NCBI GenBank assembly: GCA_001553355.1 | Contig: KQ960828.1 | Span: 129,668 to 193,667, forward strand | Origin: Veillonellaceae bacterium DNF00626 | GTDB lineage: Bacteria; Bacillota; Negativicutes; Veillonellales; Dialisteraceae | Reading direction: 5' to 3' | DNA: 64,000 bases | Shown: positions 43,940 to 52,946 of the stretch, one piece after another | Position numbering within the stretch: the stretch's first letter is position 1 | How the letters are laid out: every line of letters starts with the position of its first letter | Notes under the pieces: model-generated | Databases searched by the model: none | Seen by the model: only the letters and a program-made list of their open reading frames with translations | What the model was told of the DNA's origin: nothing | Position numbers and translations under genes: made by a program

Positions 43940-46866
43940 TATTTTGGCATAGATAAAATAGCGTGGAAGAGATTTTTATTCTTTTTGATTTTTTCCTCTC
44001 CTCCCATAACGCAAATATAAGGATCATTCATAATGCTTTGAATCATTGGTGCCAATTTTCTTATATCTTGCGGCTCACAATTGATAATTTCATTTCTGAT
44101 TTTCATTCGTGCTTCTTTTGTATTACCTGTTAATTTATTCAGAAAAGCACGATCGCCTTTCATTGATGGTGTTAATTGCGTTTCAAAAGCCGCCATCGTC
44201 CCTATTACATATTTTGTCATTTCTCTTTCTGATAAATCAAATTTTTCTAAATATTCAGGTAATTCAGTATATGTAGCTAATGTTTCTGCCAAATTAGGAT
44301 CTCTATAGGAGCACAGTATTGCATTACCGTTACGTGTGAATTGTGTGAAGGCGCCATATGCACCTCCTAATACTCTCACTTTTTTCCATAAATATTCGTA
44401 ACGTAAAATAGTTTCCATGACCGGAATTGCCCCGGTATAGTTAAACCCGTGTGTTTTGAAATTGCTACCTTTAGTCACATATTGAACTTTTCCTGAAGTG
44501 AGAAATGCTTCATTAATTTCTGCATCATGAAATGTCCACGGCGTAAAATCTTTTATTTCACCATCAGGAAGTACATCCAATAAAATCGGCAAAGTATTTT
44601 TCAAGGATACTTGTTCACCATCTAAACCGGTTGTATGAATGCAGAGATTTGCTTTGGTAAAAATTTTAGCAGATAAATCCCTTAATTTTTTTACCAATGT
44701 TTCATATTCATCATCAAAATGGCTTATTAAATTCGACAAGAAATAATAATACGCTAAGCCTGATTTTTCCGCCACTTTGCCGGTTTCAGAAAAATAGGAA
44801 GACAAACGTAGCATGGTTAATATATGCCCTCTATCGAAAGCTGTCATATCCCAACCGGATTTTTCCTCATATAATATTTCTTTTAATCGATTTTTGTTGT
44901 CATATTTTGTTGATGAAATAACTTCCCCCATTAATTGCATGAGCTCCTCAATTTGAGTAGTCAATGCTTTTCCTTTTACTATAAAATAAGGTGTATATTT
45001 TTTATCATTTTCTATATCACTGATCGTATTAAAACAAAATTCAATCCCTCCGGTATGTGCGTTGGAACGACGAATCAATTGCGGATAAGTTGATTTTTCT
45101 GTATCCATTGACATTAAAATACGAGTTAGAATATTCATATAAGAAATATCTTCTATCGCTATTTCCGGTGTTTTGAAATATAAATTAACATAGGAAATTC
45201 CATTGGTATCTACCTGTGCGTGATAATTTTTTATTCCATCAATAGTATATTCAAGTAATGGCGTATCATCTATGGATCGGGTTAGATCTTTTCTTGTTAG
45301 CAATGGAATACTTTGTAGTGCTTCTTCCGAATCCATAGATGATTGACGTTGTTTTAATGCTTGTGTACTTTGTATTATTTCTTCTACTTGTTCATCAGAT
45401 AAACTATTTTTATAAGTTGCTAATTTATTTGCTAATTCCGCATTTTTCTTTTCCGTTAACCCTTTTTCTGCGTTCATGGTAATCAAAACTTGATGAGTAT
45501 TTTTTAGCAAATATTTCAAAATCAAATTTTCAAAATATCCTGTATCGATATCAGCACGTAATTCATTAATATCATTTTCATAACGAAGTGCAGTTATGGG
45601 GTTTTTATCATATAGCCAAAGTTGCATAACTCTAACGCCGTAATATAATCCTTTAGGACGTCCTTGATAATCACTTTCACGAGAGATAAATTCCGTTCGA
45701 TTTAATGCAGCATGAAGCATATTTTTATCAATACCTTCTACCACCAAATTTCGTAAGGTTTTATTTAGTGTTTTATAAAATTGTTCTTGCTGATTTTTTT
45801 CTGAACCGATTAACTCTACAGACCAAACCGGTTGTTTATAACTTTCTTCATATGCCCCGATGATGTCATTACCTAATTTGGCATCTAAAAGGGCTTTACG
45901 CAAAGGAGCTCCATCCATTTCAATGAGAACATATTGTAAAATACGAAAAGCCAAAGATTCCTTTGTAGTCATATGATCAGTCATCGCTGTATATAAAGCA
46001 TGAATACTTTTATTCCGTTCATCTTCATCATTAGCAATACCATAAGAATGTTCAGTTATAACTTTCTCTTTGAATGGTTCTTGTGTCTTTATAGTAGAAT
46101 CAATTATTCGTTTATCAAAAGCTGATAAATATTCATTATTTAAATACGCTAATATATTTTCTATATCCATATTTCCATAAAGATAAATATAGCTATTCGA
46201 TGGATGATAGAATCTATGATAAAATTCAGTAAATTCTTTCATTGATAAGGTGGGAATAACGTTAGGATCTCCACCTGATTCTACGCTATATGTATTATCA
46301 GGAAATAGTTTTTCCATAGCAGCATCTTCTAATAGGGCTTCCGGAGATGAAAGTGCACCTTTCATTTCATTGTATACTACCCCATTATAAGTCAATTCTC
46401 CTTGTTTATTATTTAATTCATAATGCCATCCTTCTTGCATAAGAATTTGCGGGTCAGTAAGACAATTGGGATAAAAAACTGCATCTAAATATACATCCAT
46501 TAAATTTCTGAAATCAATTTCATTTCTACTGGCGACCGGATACATTGTTTTATCCGGCCAGGTTATGGCATTTAAAAATGTATTTAAAGAACCTTTAGCT
46601 AATTCCACAAAAGGCTCTTTAACATTATATTTTCTAGATCCACAAAGTGTAGAATGTTCCAAAATATGTGGAATACCCTTGGAGTTATTTGGTGTAGTTC
46701 TAAAGCAGATATAAAAAACTTTATTATCATCCTCCGAATCTATATAGATTAATTTTGCTCCGGATTTTATATGTTGCATTACATAGGCATCTGCTCCGAT
46801 TTCTTTTATGTGATCTTGATCAATAACACGAAATCCGTTTACTATATCTTGTTTATTCCATCTCAT
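43939..46866 (-). CDS. M16C-family zinc metallopeptidase (presequence-protease-like)
   Basis: This 975-residue protein belongs to the M16C peptidases, related to mitochondrial PreP/Cym1 and bacterial homologues, which degrade short peptides inside a closed chamber. The inverted zinc motif HILEH has His67, Glu70 and His71, and a second glutamate lies about 75-80 residues later near NEMKGALSSPEA. The full length of about 970 residues, with the M16C-associated middle region, is intact. No signal peptide is seen, so it is probably cytoplasmic. Its gene overlaps gluQ by one base. The substrate is unknown. Confidence 0.9.
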   Translation of the reverse strand: MRWNKQDIVNGFRVIDQDHIKEIGADAYVMQHIKSGAKLIYIDSEDDNKVFYICFRTTPNNSKGIPHILEHSTLCGSRKYNVKEPFVELAKGSLNTFLNAITWPDKTMYPVASRNEIDFRNLMDVYLDAVFYPNCLTDPQILMQEGWHYELNNKQGELTYNGVVYNEMKGALSSPEALLEDAAMEKLFPDNTYSVESGGDPNVIPTLSMKEFTEFYHRFYHPSNSYIYLYGNMDIENILAYLNNEYLSAFDKRIIDSTIKTQEPFKEKVITEHSYGIANDEDERNKSIHALYTAMTDHMTTKESLAFRILQYVLIEMDGAPLRKALLDAKLGNDIIGAYEESYKQPVWSVELIGSEKNQQEQFYKTLNKTLRNLVVEGIDKNMLHAALNRTEFISRESDYQGRPKGLYYGVRVMQLWLYDKNPITALRYENDINELRADIDTGYFENLILKYLLKNTHQVLITMNAEKGLTEKKNAELANKLATYKNSLSDEQVEEIIQSTQALKQRQSSMDSEEALQSIPLLTRKDLTRSIDDTPLLEYTIDGIKNYHAQVDTNGISYVNLYFKTPEIAIEDISYMNILTRILMSMDTEKSTYPQLIRRSNAHTGGIEFCFNTISDIENDKKYTPYFIVKGKALTTQIEELMQLMGEVISSTKYDNKNRLKEILYEEKSGWDMTAFDRGHILTMLRLSSYFSETGKVAEKSGLAYYYFLSNLISHFDDEYETLVKKLRDLSAKIFTKANLCIHTTGLDGEQVSLKNTLPILLDVLPDGEIKDFTPWTFHDAEINEAFLTSGKVQYVTKGSNFKTHGFNYTGAIPVMETILRYEYLWKKVRVLGGAYGAFTQFTRNGNAILCSYRDPNLAETLATYTELPEYLEKFDLSEREMTKYVIGTMAAFETQLTPSMKGDRAFLNKLTGNTKEARMKIRNEIINCEPQDIRKLAPMIQSIMNDPYICVMGGEEKIKKNKNLFHAILSMPK

Positions 46867-46889
46867 AAATTAAATCTCCTTTTAGTTCA

Positions 46890-46922
46890 TAGAAAAAGCG
46901 CAGGATTGATTATACCTGTGCT
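46890..46922 (-). terminator. Terminator of lysC
   Basis: On the minus strand AGCACAGG and CCTGCGCT (one G-U pair) enclose a 10-base loop followed by TTTTTC. It lies between lysC and the M16C gene. Confidence 0.7.
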
Positions 46923-46931
46923 ATTTTATAG

Positions 46932-48167
46932 TTACATATGCAGCTGAGTTTCTTCAAAAAATTCTTCATGGATAGCTTGTACAGCTGCCTCAACTTTGTC
47001 TCTGTTGATTAAGCAAGATACACTAATTTCAGATGTACTTACGATAAGAATATTTACCTGTGCCTTACTTAGTGCACCAAACATACGAGCCGCGATCCCG
47101 GGTGTACCAAGCATACCGGCTCCTACAATGGAAACTTTTGCCATGTTCTCATCATAAATAACTTTATCAATTAGTCCATCTTCTTGCAATTTACTTAATG
47201 TTTGACGAGCATCTGATAAATCAGTATCACTTATAGTAAACACCATATCGGTTAAACTATCATCAGATGTCTGTACACTTTGTACAATCATATCTACATC
47301 AATATGATCATTTGCTAATGTTTGAAATAATTTATGTGCAACACCCGGTACATTTTTTACATTCAAAACAGATATTCTAACGGCATGCGTATCTTGTGCT
47401 ACGCCTTTTATGACATAATGATTTCCTTCCATAGTACAATTCTCCTGTATAATAGTTCCTTTTTCATCGCTAAAGGTAGAGCGCACATGAATAGGGATAT
47501 GATAATGTAAACCTATTTCTACACTTCGAGGCTGCATAACCCCGGCACCCAAGCGTGCCATTTCAAGCATTTCTATGTTAGTGATTTCTTCCATTTTTAT
47601 AGCTTTCGGACACCATCGAGGATCCGCCGAATACACACCATTTACATCGGTAAAAATCTCACAGATATCTGCTTTCATTGCTCCTGCCAATGCTACTGCA
47701 GTAGCATCACTACCGCCACGTCCCAAAGTGGCGATATCTCCATTATCCATAATTCCTTGAAAGCCGGCAACAATAACAATTTTTCCCAATTCTAATTCCT
47801 GAAAAATTCGGCTCGGATTAATCTCTTTAATTAAAGCTTTACCATGTGTTCCGGTACAAGAAATTCCGGCTTGTTCTCCGGTAAGTGAAATAGCTTCTAC
47901 ACCTAAACTTTTAAATGTCATCGCTAAAAGAGAAATCGATACTTGTTCTCCTGTGGACAAAAGCATATCCATTTCCCTGCCATGACTCACAGAATAAGCC
48001 GATTTAGCTAAACTTAATAAATTATCGGTGCTATCACCCATTGCGGAAACCACAATAACAATTTTGTCGTTTTCTTTTTTATCGCGAATGACACGTTGCG
48101 CAATAAATTTCATTTTTTCCGGTGTTGCTACAGATGATCCGCCGAATTTTTTCACATAAAGTGTCAA
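46932..48167 (-). CDS. lysC: Aspartate kinase
   Basis: LysC phosphorylates aspartate, the first step toward lysine, threonine and methionine. The 411-residue protein has the start YVKKFGGSSVATPE, the GRGGSDATAVALA loop, TDVNGVYSADPR and two C-terminal ACT domains (about 265-410) for feedback control, with SIVGAGMLGTPGIAARMF (shown in part) in the second. The start is TTG at 48167, seven bases after GAGGGA; no suitable ATG is near. There is no lysine riboswitch in the 77 bp upstream. lysA is 43 kb away. Confidence 0.95.
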   Translation of the reverse strand: MTLYVKKFGGSSVATPEKMKFIAQRVIRDKKENDKIVIVVSAMGDSTDNLLSLAKSAYSVSHGREMDMLLSTGEQVSISLLAMTFKSLGVEAISLTGEQAGISCTGTHGKALIKEINPSRIFQELELGKIVIVAGFQGIMDNGDIATLGRGGSDATAVALAGAMKADICEIFTDVNGVYSADPRWCPKAIKMEEITNIEMLEMARLGAGVMQPRSVEIGLHYHIPIHVRSTFSDEKGTIIQENCTMEGNHYVIKGVAQDTHAVRISVLNVKNVPGVAHKLFQTLANDHIDVDMIVQSVQTSDDSLTDMVFTISDTDLSDARQTLSKLQEDGLIDKVIYDENMAKVSIVGAGMLGTPGIAARMFGALSKAQVNILIVSTSEISVSCLINRDKVEAAVQAIHEEFFEETQLHM

Positions 48168-48244
48168 TTTAAATCCCTCATTTATATTTTGATATTAACG
48201 CAATTCTATCATGTGTTTTATAGCATGTAAAGCGAAATTATCCA

Positions 48245-48793
48245 TTAAAACTCAATCCCTTTTCGAGCATGTATACCTTTTTGAAAAGCATGCTTAATCA
48301 AAGTCATTTCTGTCACTGTATCTGCCAATTCAATAAGTTCCGGTCTTGCATATCTTCCTGTTAATATCATATTCAATCGTGATGGTCTTTCTGTAACAAG
48401 TTGCACTACTTTTTCCACATTTATCATTTCAAATTGAATAGCATAATTAATTTCATCCAAAATCACAAGATCCCATGCATCACTCATAACTTCTTGCACT
48501 ACCATATTCCAAGCTTTTTCTGCTAAAAGTTTCTTTTTTTGATATACTTCTTCATCTTCTTTTCGGTTATGAAATACAAATCCATCCCCCATAGGGCGTA
48601 TTTCGATATTTCCATTAATTTTATGTAATGCTTCAATGGAATTTAATTCGCCATATTTCCATCCACCCTTTATAAATTGGAGAATCAATACTTTTTGACC
48701 ATTTCCCCATGCACGTAATGCCGTACCCAAGGCTGCTGTTGTTTTTCCTTTCCCTTCTCCGGTATTAATGAGAAGTAAGCCTTTTTGTTCCAT
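48245..48793 (-). CDS. cobO: Cob(I)yrinic acid a,c-diamide adenosyltransferase
   Basis: CobO/BtuR adenosylates the cobalt of corrinoids using ATP and gives the upper ligand of coenzyme B12. The 182-residue protein has the P-loop GEGKGKTTAALGTALRA near 11-27, ILQFIKGGWKYGE and VILDEINYAI. It is the CobA/BtuR type, not PduO or EutT. The ATG follows AAGGAGGTTGAC. It lies one base after cbiA and is the last of three cobalamin genes. Confidence 0.93.
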   Translation of the reverse strand: MEQKGLLLINTGEGKGKTTAALGTALRAWGNGQKVLILQFIKGGWKYGELNSIEALHKINGNIEIRPMGDGFVFHNRKEDEEVYQKKKLLAEKAWNMVVQEVMSDAWDLVILDEINYAIQFEMINVEKVVQLVTERPSRLNMILTGRYARPELIELADTVTEMTLIKHAFQKGIHARKGIEF

Positions 48794-48794
48794 G

Positions 48795-50171
48795 TCAACC
48801 TCCTTGCTGTATACGAAATTCTTTAGCGGATTCTATAAATTTTTTAGCTGCCTTTGGTTCACCATCAAAAGAAATATGTAAATAAGTTGCTAAGATATTT
48901 CCTTTAGCATAACCTTCCAAATGACTTTCTTTTTGACGTGTTCCTTGTAATTCATAGGCCCAAGAAAAATTGTCTTCACCTTCTAATATAGAAAAATGAA
49001 ATTCATGGCCCTTTAATATATCGCCTTTATTCGCTAAAATATTTTTACATAATGCTGTACCCGTGACATACCCCACGCGTTGTAACTTTTTTTGCATTCG
49101 ACACCGCGCCGGGACAATATTTACCATACTATATTTTTCGTCATTAAATCCTATTATCTCATGGCAGAGATACATTAATCCCCCGCACTCAGCATAAATA
49201 GGCATTCCCTTATTTGCTTGTTTTTTTATGTCGTTGCGCAGAGAAATATTTTTTTCCAATTCTTTTAGGAACATTTCCGGAAATCCACCACCAAATATGA
49301 GTCCATCAACATCCGGTAATTTCGTATCTCGTAAAGGACTGAAATAGATAAGTTCCGCCCCTTGTTTTTCTAATGCCATCAAACTCGTAGGATAGTAAAA
49401 AGAAAAAGCCTCATCTTTAGCAATACCAATACGTACCGTTTTTGAGGTAGAATTATATTTTATTGATTCTATTTCAAACGAAGGTGCACTCTGCGCTACT
49501 TTTATCAGCATAGATAAATTTATCCATTTATCCGCAGCATCTTTCATATATTGAATAAGTGTATCCGTTTCTATTTCTGTTACCGGTGTAAGTCCTAAAT
49601 GCCGTTCCGGAGTTTTTAATTCATCATCTCTATGAAAAGCTCCGATTACCGGTATATGAATTTTATCCATCGCTTCACGAATCATATTTTCATGACGATC
49701 AGATCCTAATTTATTTAAAATAACTCCGGCAATATTTATATCTTTGTCATACTCACGAAATCCCAACGCAGTTGCAGCCATACTCTCTCCTGCTGCTTTA
49801 CAATCAAGTACCAATATAACCGGTGCATGTAATTTTTTCGCAATTTCTGCTGTACTGCTAACTCCTTTAGCTCCACCGTCATATAGCCCCATAACTCCTT
49901 CTATAATAGAAATATCAGCGCCTTCAGATAGTGTAGCAAAAGTTGCTTCTAATTGACTTTCCGGAGTCAACCAAGTATCAAGGTTATAGGAATTTCTTCC
50001 TGCTGCTTTACCATGAAATCCCGGATCGATATAATCAGGTCCCACTTTAAAAGGTTGTACCGTATATCCTTTCTGATGGAGACTTGCTAATAACCCTGTT
50101 ACAATAGTTGTTTTACCCACACCACTATTTGTACCTGCAATGACAATACGAGGTCTCGTTGCAGTTTCCAT
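48795..50171 (-). CDS. cbiA: Cobyrinate a,c-diamide synthase
   Basis: CbiA (CobB) amidates the a and c side chains of cobyrinate with glutamine and ATP. The 458-residue protein has the N-terminal P-loop GTNSGVGKTT, VGPDYIDPGFH, EGVMGLYDGG and a C-terminal class I glutamine amidotransferase domain with GGFPEMF and YAECGGLMYL, whose cysteine is catalytic. The ATG at 50171 is 8 bases after AGAGAGAT; a TTG at 50192 adds seven residues but has no ribosome binding site. It starts one base after the cbiL stop. Confidence 0.93.
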   Translation of the reverse strand: METATRPRIVIAGTNSGVGKTTIVTGLLASLHQKGYTVQPFKVGPDYIDPGFHGKAAGRNSYNLDTWLTPESQLEATFATLSEGADISIIEGVMGLYDGGAKGVSSTAEIAKKLHAPVILVLDCKAAGESMAATALGFREYDKDINIAGVILNKLGSDRHENMIREAMDKIHIPVIGAFHRDDELKTPERHLGLTPVTEIETDTLIQYMKDAADKWINLSMLIKVAQSAPSFEIESIKYNSTSKTVRIGIAKDEAFSFYYPTSLMALEKQGAELIYFSPLRDTKLPDVDGLIFGGGFPEMFLKELEKNISLRNDIKKQANKGMPIYAECGGLMYLCHEIIGFNDEKYSMVNIVPARCRMQKKLQRVGYVTGTALCKNILANKGDILKGHEFHFSILEGEDNFSWAYELQGTRQKESHLEGYAKGNILATYLHISFDGEPKAAKKFIESAKEFRIQQGG

Positions 50172-50172
50172 T

Positions 50173-50880
50173 TTATTTATCTCTCTTTGCAATAATTGTG
50201 CTCAAATAATTAGGATCATAATCCGCCGGTAAACTATCCAAATCTTTTTCAATAATTTCATCAGGTAATCCGGCACGAGAAATAAGAATTGCATTTTTAA
50301 TCATATGATGCTTTCTTAATAATCTCTGTACAAGCGCAAATCTCTTATACACTTTCATGATTACTGCATTATCGCACGCAGCCAATGCTTGATCAAATTT
50401 TGCTTCTTCTGCTGTTGCCGGAATAATTAACAAATTCTCTTCCCATTCCGTCACAGGCATATTCATGTAAGATGCAATCCCTAAAAAAGCCGGAATTCCC
50501 GGAATCGTTTCAATTTCATAGCCTGCATTTTCTACCGCACGGAAAACATACATATAAGTACTATATAACATAGGATCACCTAATGTTAAAAATACTATAT
50601 TTTTCCCTTCTTCCAATTTCTCAGTTATCATTCTACGATTTTCTTCCCACTGTTGTGTAACAACAGTCATGTCAGTAACCATTTGAAATACAATAGGCAA
50701 AATTTCCGTCTTTTTTGAAATATAGGGTTGTGCAATTTGATAAGCTACTGAATTATCTTTTTTTTCTGTTTTCGGTGTAAGTATAATGTCAGCTTGCTGA
50801 ATAGCTTCCACTGCCTTTACTGTTAATAATTTTGAATCTCCCGGTCCTACACCAATACCAAATAGTTTTCCTTTTTTCAC
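50173..50880 (-). CDS. cbiL: Precorrin-2/cobalt-factor II C20-methyltransferase
   Basis: CbiL/CobI methylates C20 of the corrin precursor using SAM. The 235-residue protein has GIGVGPGDSKLLTVKAVE, IQQADIILTPK, FLTLGDPMLYSTY and ETIPGIPAFLG, which place it in this family among the cobalamin methyltransferases. Whether it acts on precorrin-2 or its cobalt form is not visible; anaerobic hosts usually use the cobalt form. The start is GTG at 50880 after AGGAGGG; an earlier ATG at 50910 has no ribosome binding site. It is the first of three cobalamin genes here. Confidence 0.85.
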   Translation of the reverse strand: MKKGKLFGIGVGPGDSKLLTVKAVEAIQQADIILTPKTEKKDNSVAYQIAQPYISKKTEILPIVFQMVTDMTVVTQQWEENRRMITEKLEEGKNIVFLTLGDPMLYSTYMYVFRAVENAGYEIETIPGIPAFLGIASYMNMPVTEWEENLLIIPATAEEAKFDQALAACDNAVIMKVYKRFALVQRLLRKHHMIKNAILISRAGLPDEIIEKDLDSLPADYDPNYLSTIIAKRDK

Positions 50881-50936
50881 TATAATCCCTCCTAAAATAT
50901 ATAATTTCATCTATATTCTTATTCTATCATTTTTAA

Positions 50937-50978
50937 CAAAAAAAATCTGTAGAAATATAATTAACTTTCTACAGATTT
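50937..50978 (-). terminator. Terminator of the exbB-exbD-tonB operon
   Basis: On the minus strand AAATCTGTAGAAA and TTTCTACAGATTT form a 13-bp stem with a 10-base loop and a following run of T. It lies 38 bases past the tonB stop. Confidence 0.88.
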
Positions 50979-51015
50979 AAATGCATAGATTTAGACCTAC
51001 ATATTACATGTACTA

Positions 51016-51759
51016 TCAAAGTGTAAAGGATACCGGTAGTCGAGCTTGTACTTCTATTGCTACTCCATTCTGTTTAGCAGGAGCAAATCGCCAACTATAA
51101 ACAGAATTTACGGCAGCTTGATCTAATGTACTATTACCTGATGAACTTTCCACCCAAGCACTAGTTACCGTACCTGATACACTAATAGTTAAACCTACCA
51201 TAACAGTACCTTCTACATCAGCTGCACGCGCAGATTCAGGATAAGCGGGAGTTGTACTATACAATAATTGCGGACCTATAGTTTCACCTGTTCCATCGCC
51301 GGTCCCATTACCTATACCAGCTCCTTCACCCGAACCTGTACCGGAGCCTACACCAGAGCCTACACCGCTTCCTGTGCCTGAACCACTACCGTTCCCGGTA
51401 TAACTACGCCGATGAGAACGTGCCTTCTTGACTTCTTTTGTTTGTTCCTCTTGTGTTTTATTTGCTATTTCATGCACATCATTCACAGCTTCATTATCTG
51501 CTTCATAATCTGCAGATACCGGTGGATTATAATCCTCTTCATCGTCCTGAGATTCTTCCGGCTCATCAGAAGTTTCTGCTTCTTCACCGCCACCGCCACC
51601 ACCACCTGCTAATGATACTAAATCTACTTGTAACGGACCTTTATCTTTAGGTATTGATGGATATAAAGAAGCCAAAGCACCAATCAAAACAATTCCTAAT
51701 GCATGAGAAACTAATGACACCCCGAAGGCAGTTAGCCATGGATACTTTTTCGTAACCAT
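51016..51759 (-). CDS. tonB: TonB-family protein with a Gly/Ser-rich linker
   Basis: TonB carries energy from ExbB-ExbD to outer membrane receptors. The 247-residue protein has an N-terminal membrane anchor (about 9-32) with Ser15 and His19 in the conserved S-x3-H arrangement. An acidic segment (58-85) follows, and a C-terminal TonB domain (about 160-247) with PAYPESARAADVEGTVMVG-like sequence (shown in part) and the SWRFAPAKQNG stretch. The linker is rich in glycine, serine and threonine (125-160) rather than the common proline repeats. It is the last gene of the exb-ton operon, 9 bp after exbD. Confidence 0.9.
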   Translation of the reverse strand: MVTKKYPWLTAFGVSLVSHALGIVLIGALASLYPSIPKDKGPLQVDLVSLAGGGGGGGEEAETSDEPEESQDDEEDYNPPVSADYEADNEAVNDVHEIANKTQEEQTKEVKKARSHRRSYTGNGSGSGTGSGVGSGVGSGTGSGEGAGIGNGTGDGTGETIGPQLLYSTTPAYPESARAADVEGTVMVGLTISVSGTVTSAWVESSSGNSTLDQAAVNSVYSWRFAPAKQNGVAIEVQARLPVSFTL

Positions 51760-51768
51760 ATGACCTCC

Positions 51769-52188
51769 TTATTCTCGATCGGGTGTTTTTACTTCAGTAG
51801 CAATACCGATTTTACTCACACCTGTAGCTTTTAACTGATCCAAAACAAAAACAAATGTCCCATGTTCTGATTTAGCATCAGCACGTAAAATAATACTTAG
51901 ATCCGGGTTTCTGGCTTTTTCAATTTCAATACGTTTCCGTAAAGCTTCTTTCGGAATTTGTTCTTGCTCAACAAATATTTTTCCATCTGCTGTAACCGCA
52001 ATAGGTACTGTTTTATCCATATTTAAACGAGCACTGGTCGTTTGCGGTAAATTCAAATTAATGGATTTTTGAACAACCATGCTAAGCATACTCATCATAA
52101 AAAATACCAATAAGAAAAATATAATATCAATCATTGGTATAATCATAATTTTCGGCTTTTTTTCGACGCCTAATGATTCTAATTTCAT
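51769..52188 (-). CDS. exbD: Biopolymer transport protein ExbD
   Basis: ExbD is the inner membrane partner in the TonB energy complex and holds the proton-binding aspartate in its single helix. The 139-residue protein has this residue as Asp21 in PMIDIIFFLLVFF, and a periplasmic domain with AVTADGKIFVEQEQIP. It overlaps the exbB stop in ATGA. The length is normal. Confidence 0.93.
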   Translation of the reverse strand: MKLESLGVEKKPKIMIIPMIDIIFFLLVFFMMSMLSMVVQKSINLNLPQTTSARLNMDKTVPIAVTADGKIFVEQEQIPKEALRKRIEIEKARNPDLSIILRADAKSEHGTFVFVLDQLKATGVSKIGIATEVKTPDRE

Positions 52189-52793
52189 TTTTTATCACCT
52201 ACTACAATGGATAAGTAAATAGAAGATAACTTTTCAATCGCTGAAACATATCTAGCGACTACTTGTGACAAATATGTATAAACAATCAGTGACAAAATAG
52301 CGACAAATAATCCGGTTGCGGTACAAACCAAAGCTTCTGCCACACCGCCGGTAATAGCAAACGGTTGCCCTTCAGTTCCTGATAATACATCAAAAGAATT
52401 AATCATCCCAATAACTGTTCCTAAAAGTCCCATTAAAGGTGATAAGGTTACGATGACATCTAAATAATTTAAATAGCTCTTTAAAAGTCCGGCCTCATGT
52501 ACCGCAGCACCCTCTAAAATGGTTTCTTGATGCGCACTTGTATTAAAAATCTTGACACCTTCTAAAATAACCTTAGCAGGTATACCATGATCTTTTTCCA
52601 ATACGCCTTTTAATCCTTCGATATCATTACGTGATAAAAATTCCGGTATATCATTAGCTAATTTTTTTACATTTGATTTATTAGCGTGATAATAACTAAA
52701 GCGCTCAATAAAAATAGCTACTACAATAATAGAGCAAATCACCAGTGGATACATCATAAAACCACCGGCATGAAATAAATGAAGCAAATCCAT
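52185..52793 (-). CDS. exbB: Biopolymer transport protein ExbB
   Basis: ExbB is the inner membrane channel component that works with ExbD and TonB to use the proton gradient. The 202-residue protein has an N-terminal helix (about 10-30) and two C-terminal helices with LSPLMGLLGTVIGMINSF and GGVAEALVCTATGLFVAI (both shown in part), typical of ExbB/TolQ. Encoding with tonB supports ExbB over TolQ. The ATG follows AAGGAGGATATT. Confidence 0.93.
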   Translation of the reverse strand: MDLLHLFHAGGFMMYPLVICSIIVVAIFIERFSYYHANKSNVKKLANDIPEFLSRNDIEGLKGVLEKDHGIPAKVILEGVKIFNTSAHQETILEGAAVHEAGLLKSYLNYLDVIVTLSPLMGLLGTVIGMINSFDVLSGTEGQPFAITGGVAEALVCTATGLFVAILSLIVYTYLSQVVARYVSAIEKLSSIYLSIVVGDKK

Positions 52794-52821
52794 AATATCC
52801 TCCTTGTTTTCATTAATCCGG

Positions 52822-52857
52822 CGCTTAATTAACTAAAAGTTATATAATAATTAAGCG
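52822..52857 (-). repeat. Inverted repeat in the exbB 5' leader
   Basis: CGCTTAATTA (52822-52831) and TAATTAAGCG (52848-52857) are exact inverted arms with a 16-base AT-rich loop. It lies between the predicted transcription start and the exbB start codon. Confidence 0.5.
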
Positions 52858-52886
52858 AATACCTCTGATTACATTTATCATAAATC

Positions 52887-52915
52887 ATAATATCACTCAA
52901 AATTGACTAAATCAA
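52887..52915 (-). promoter_or_regulatory. Promoter of exbB-exbD-tonB
   Basis: On the minus strand TTGATT, a 17-bp spacer and TATTAT lie about 95 bp before exbB. A TATGATAAATG sequence just downstream could hold an iron-responsive site, but no clear Fur box is seen. Confidence 0.6.
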
Positions 52916-52946
52916 ATGAAAATCTTTTTGATAAAACATTTATCTT

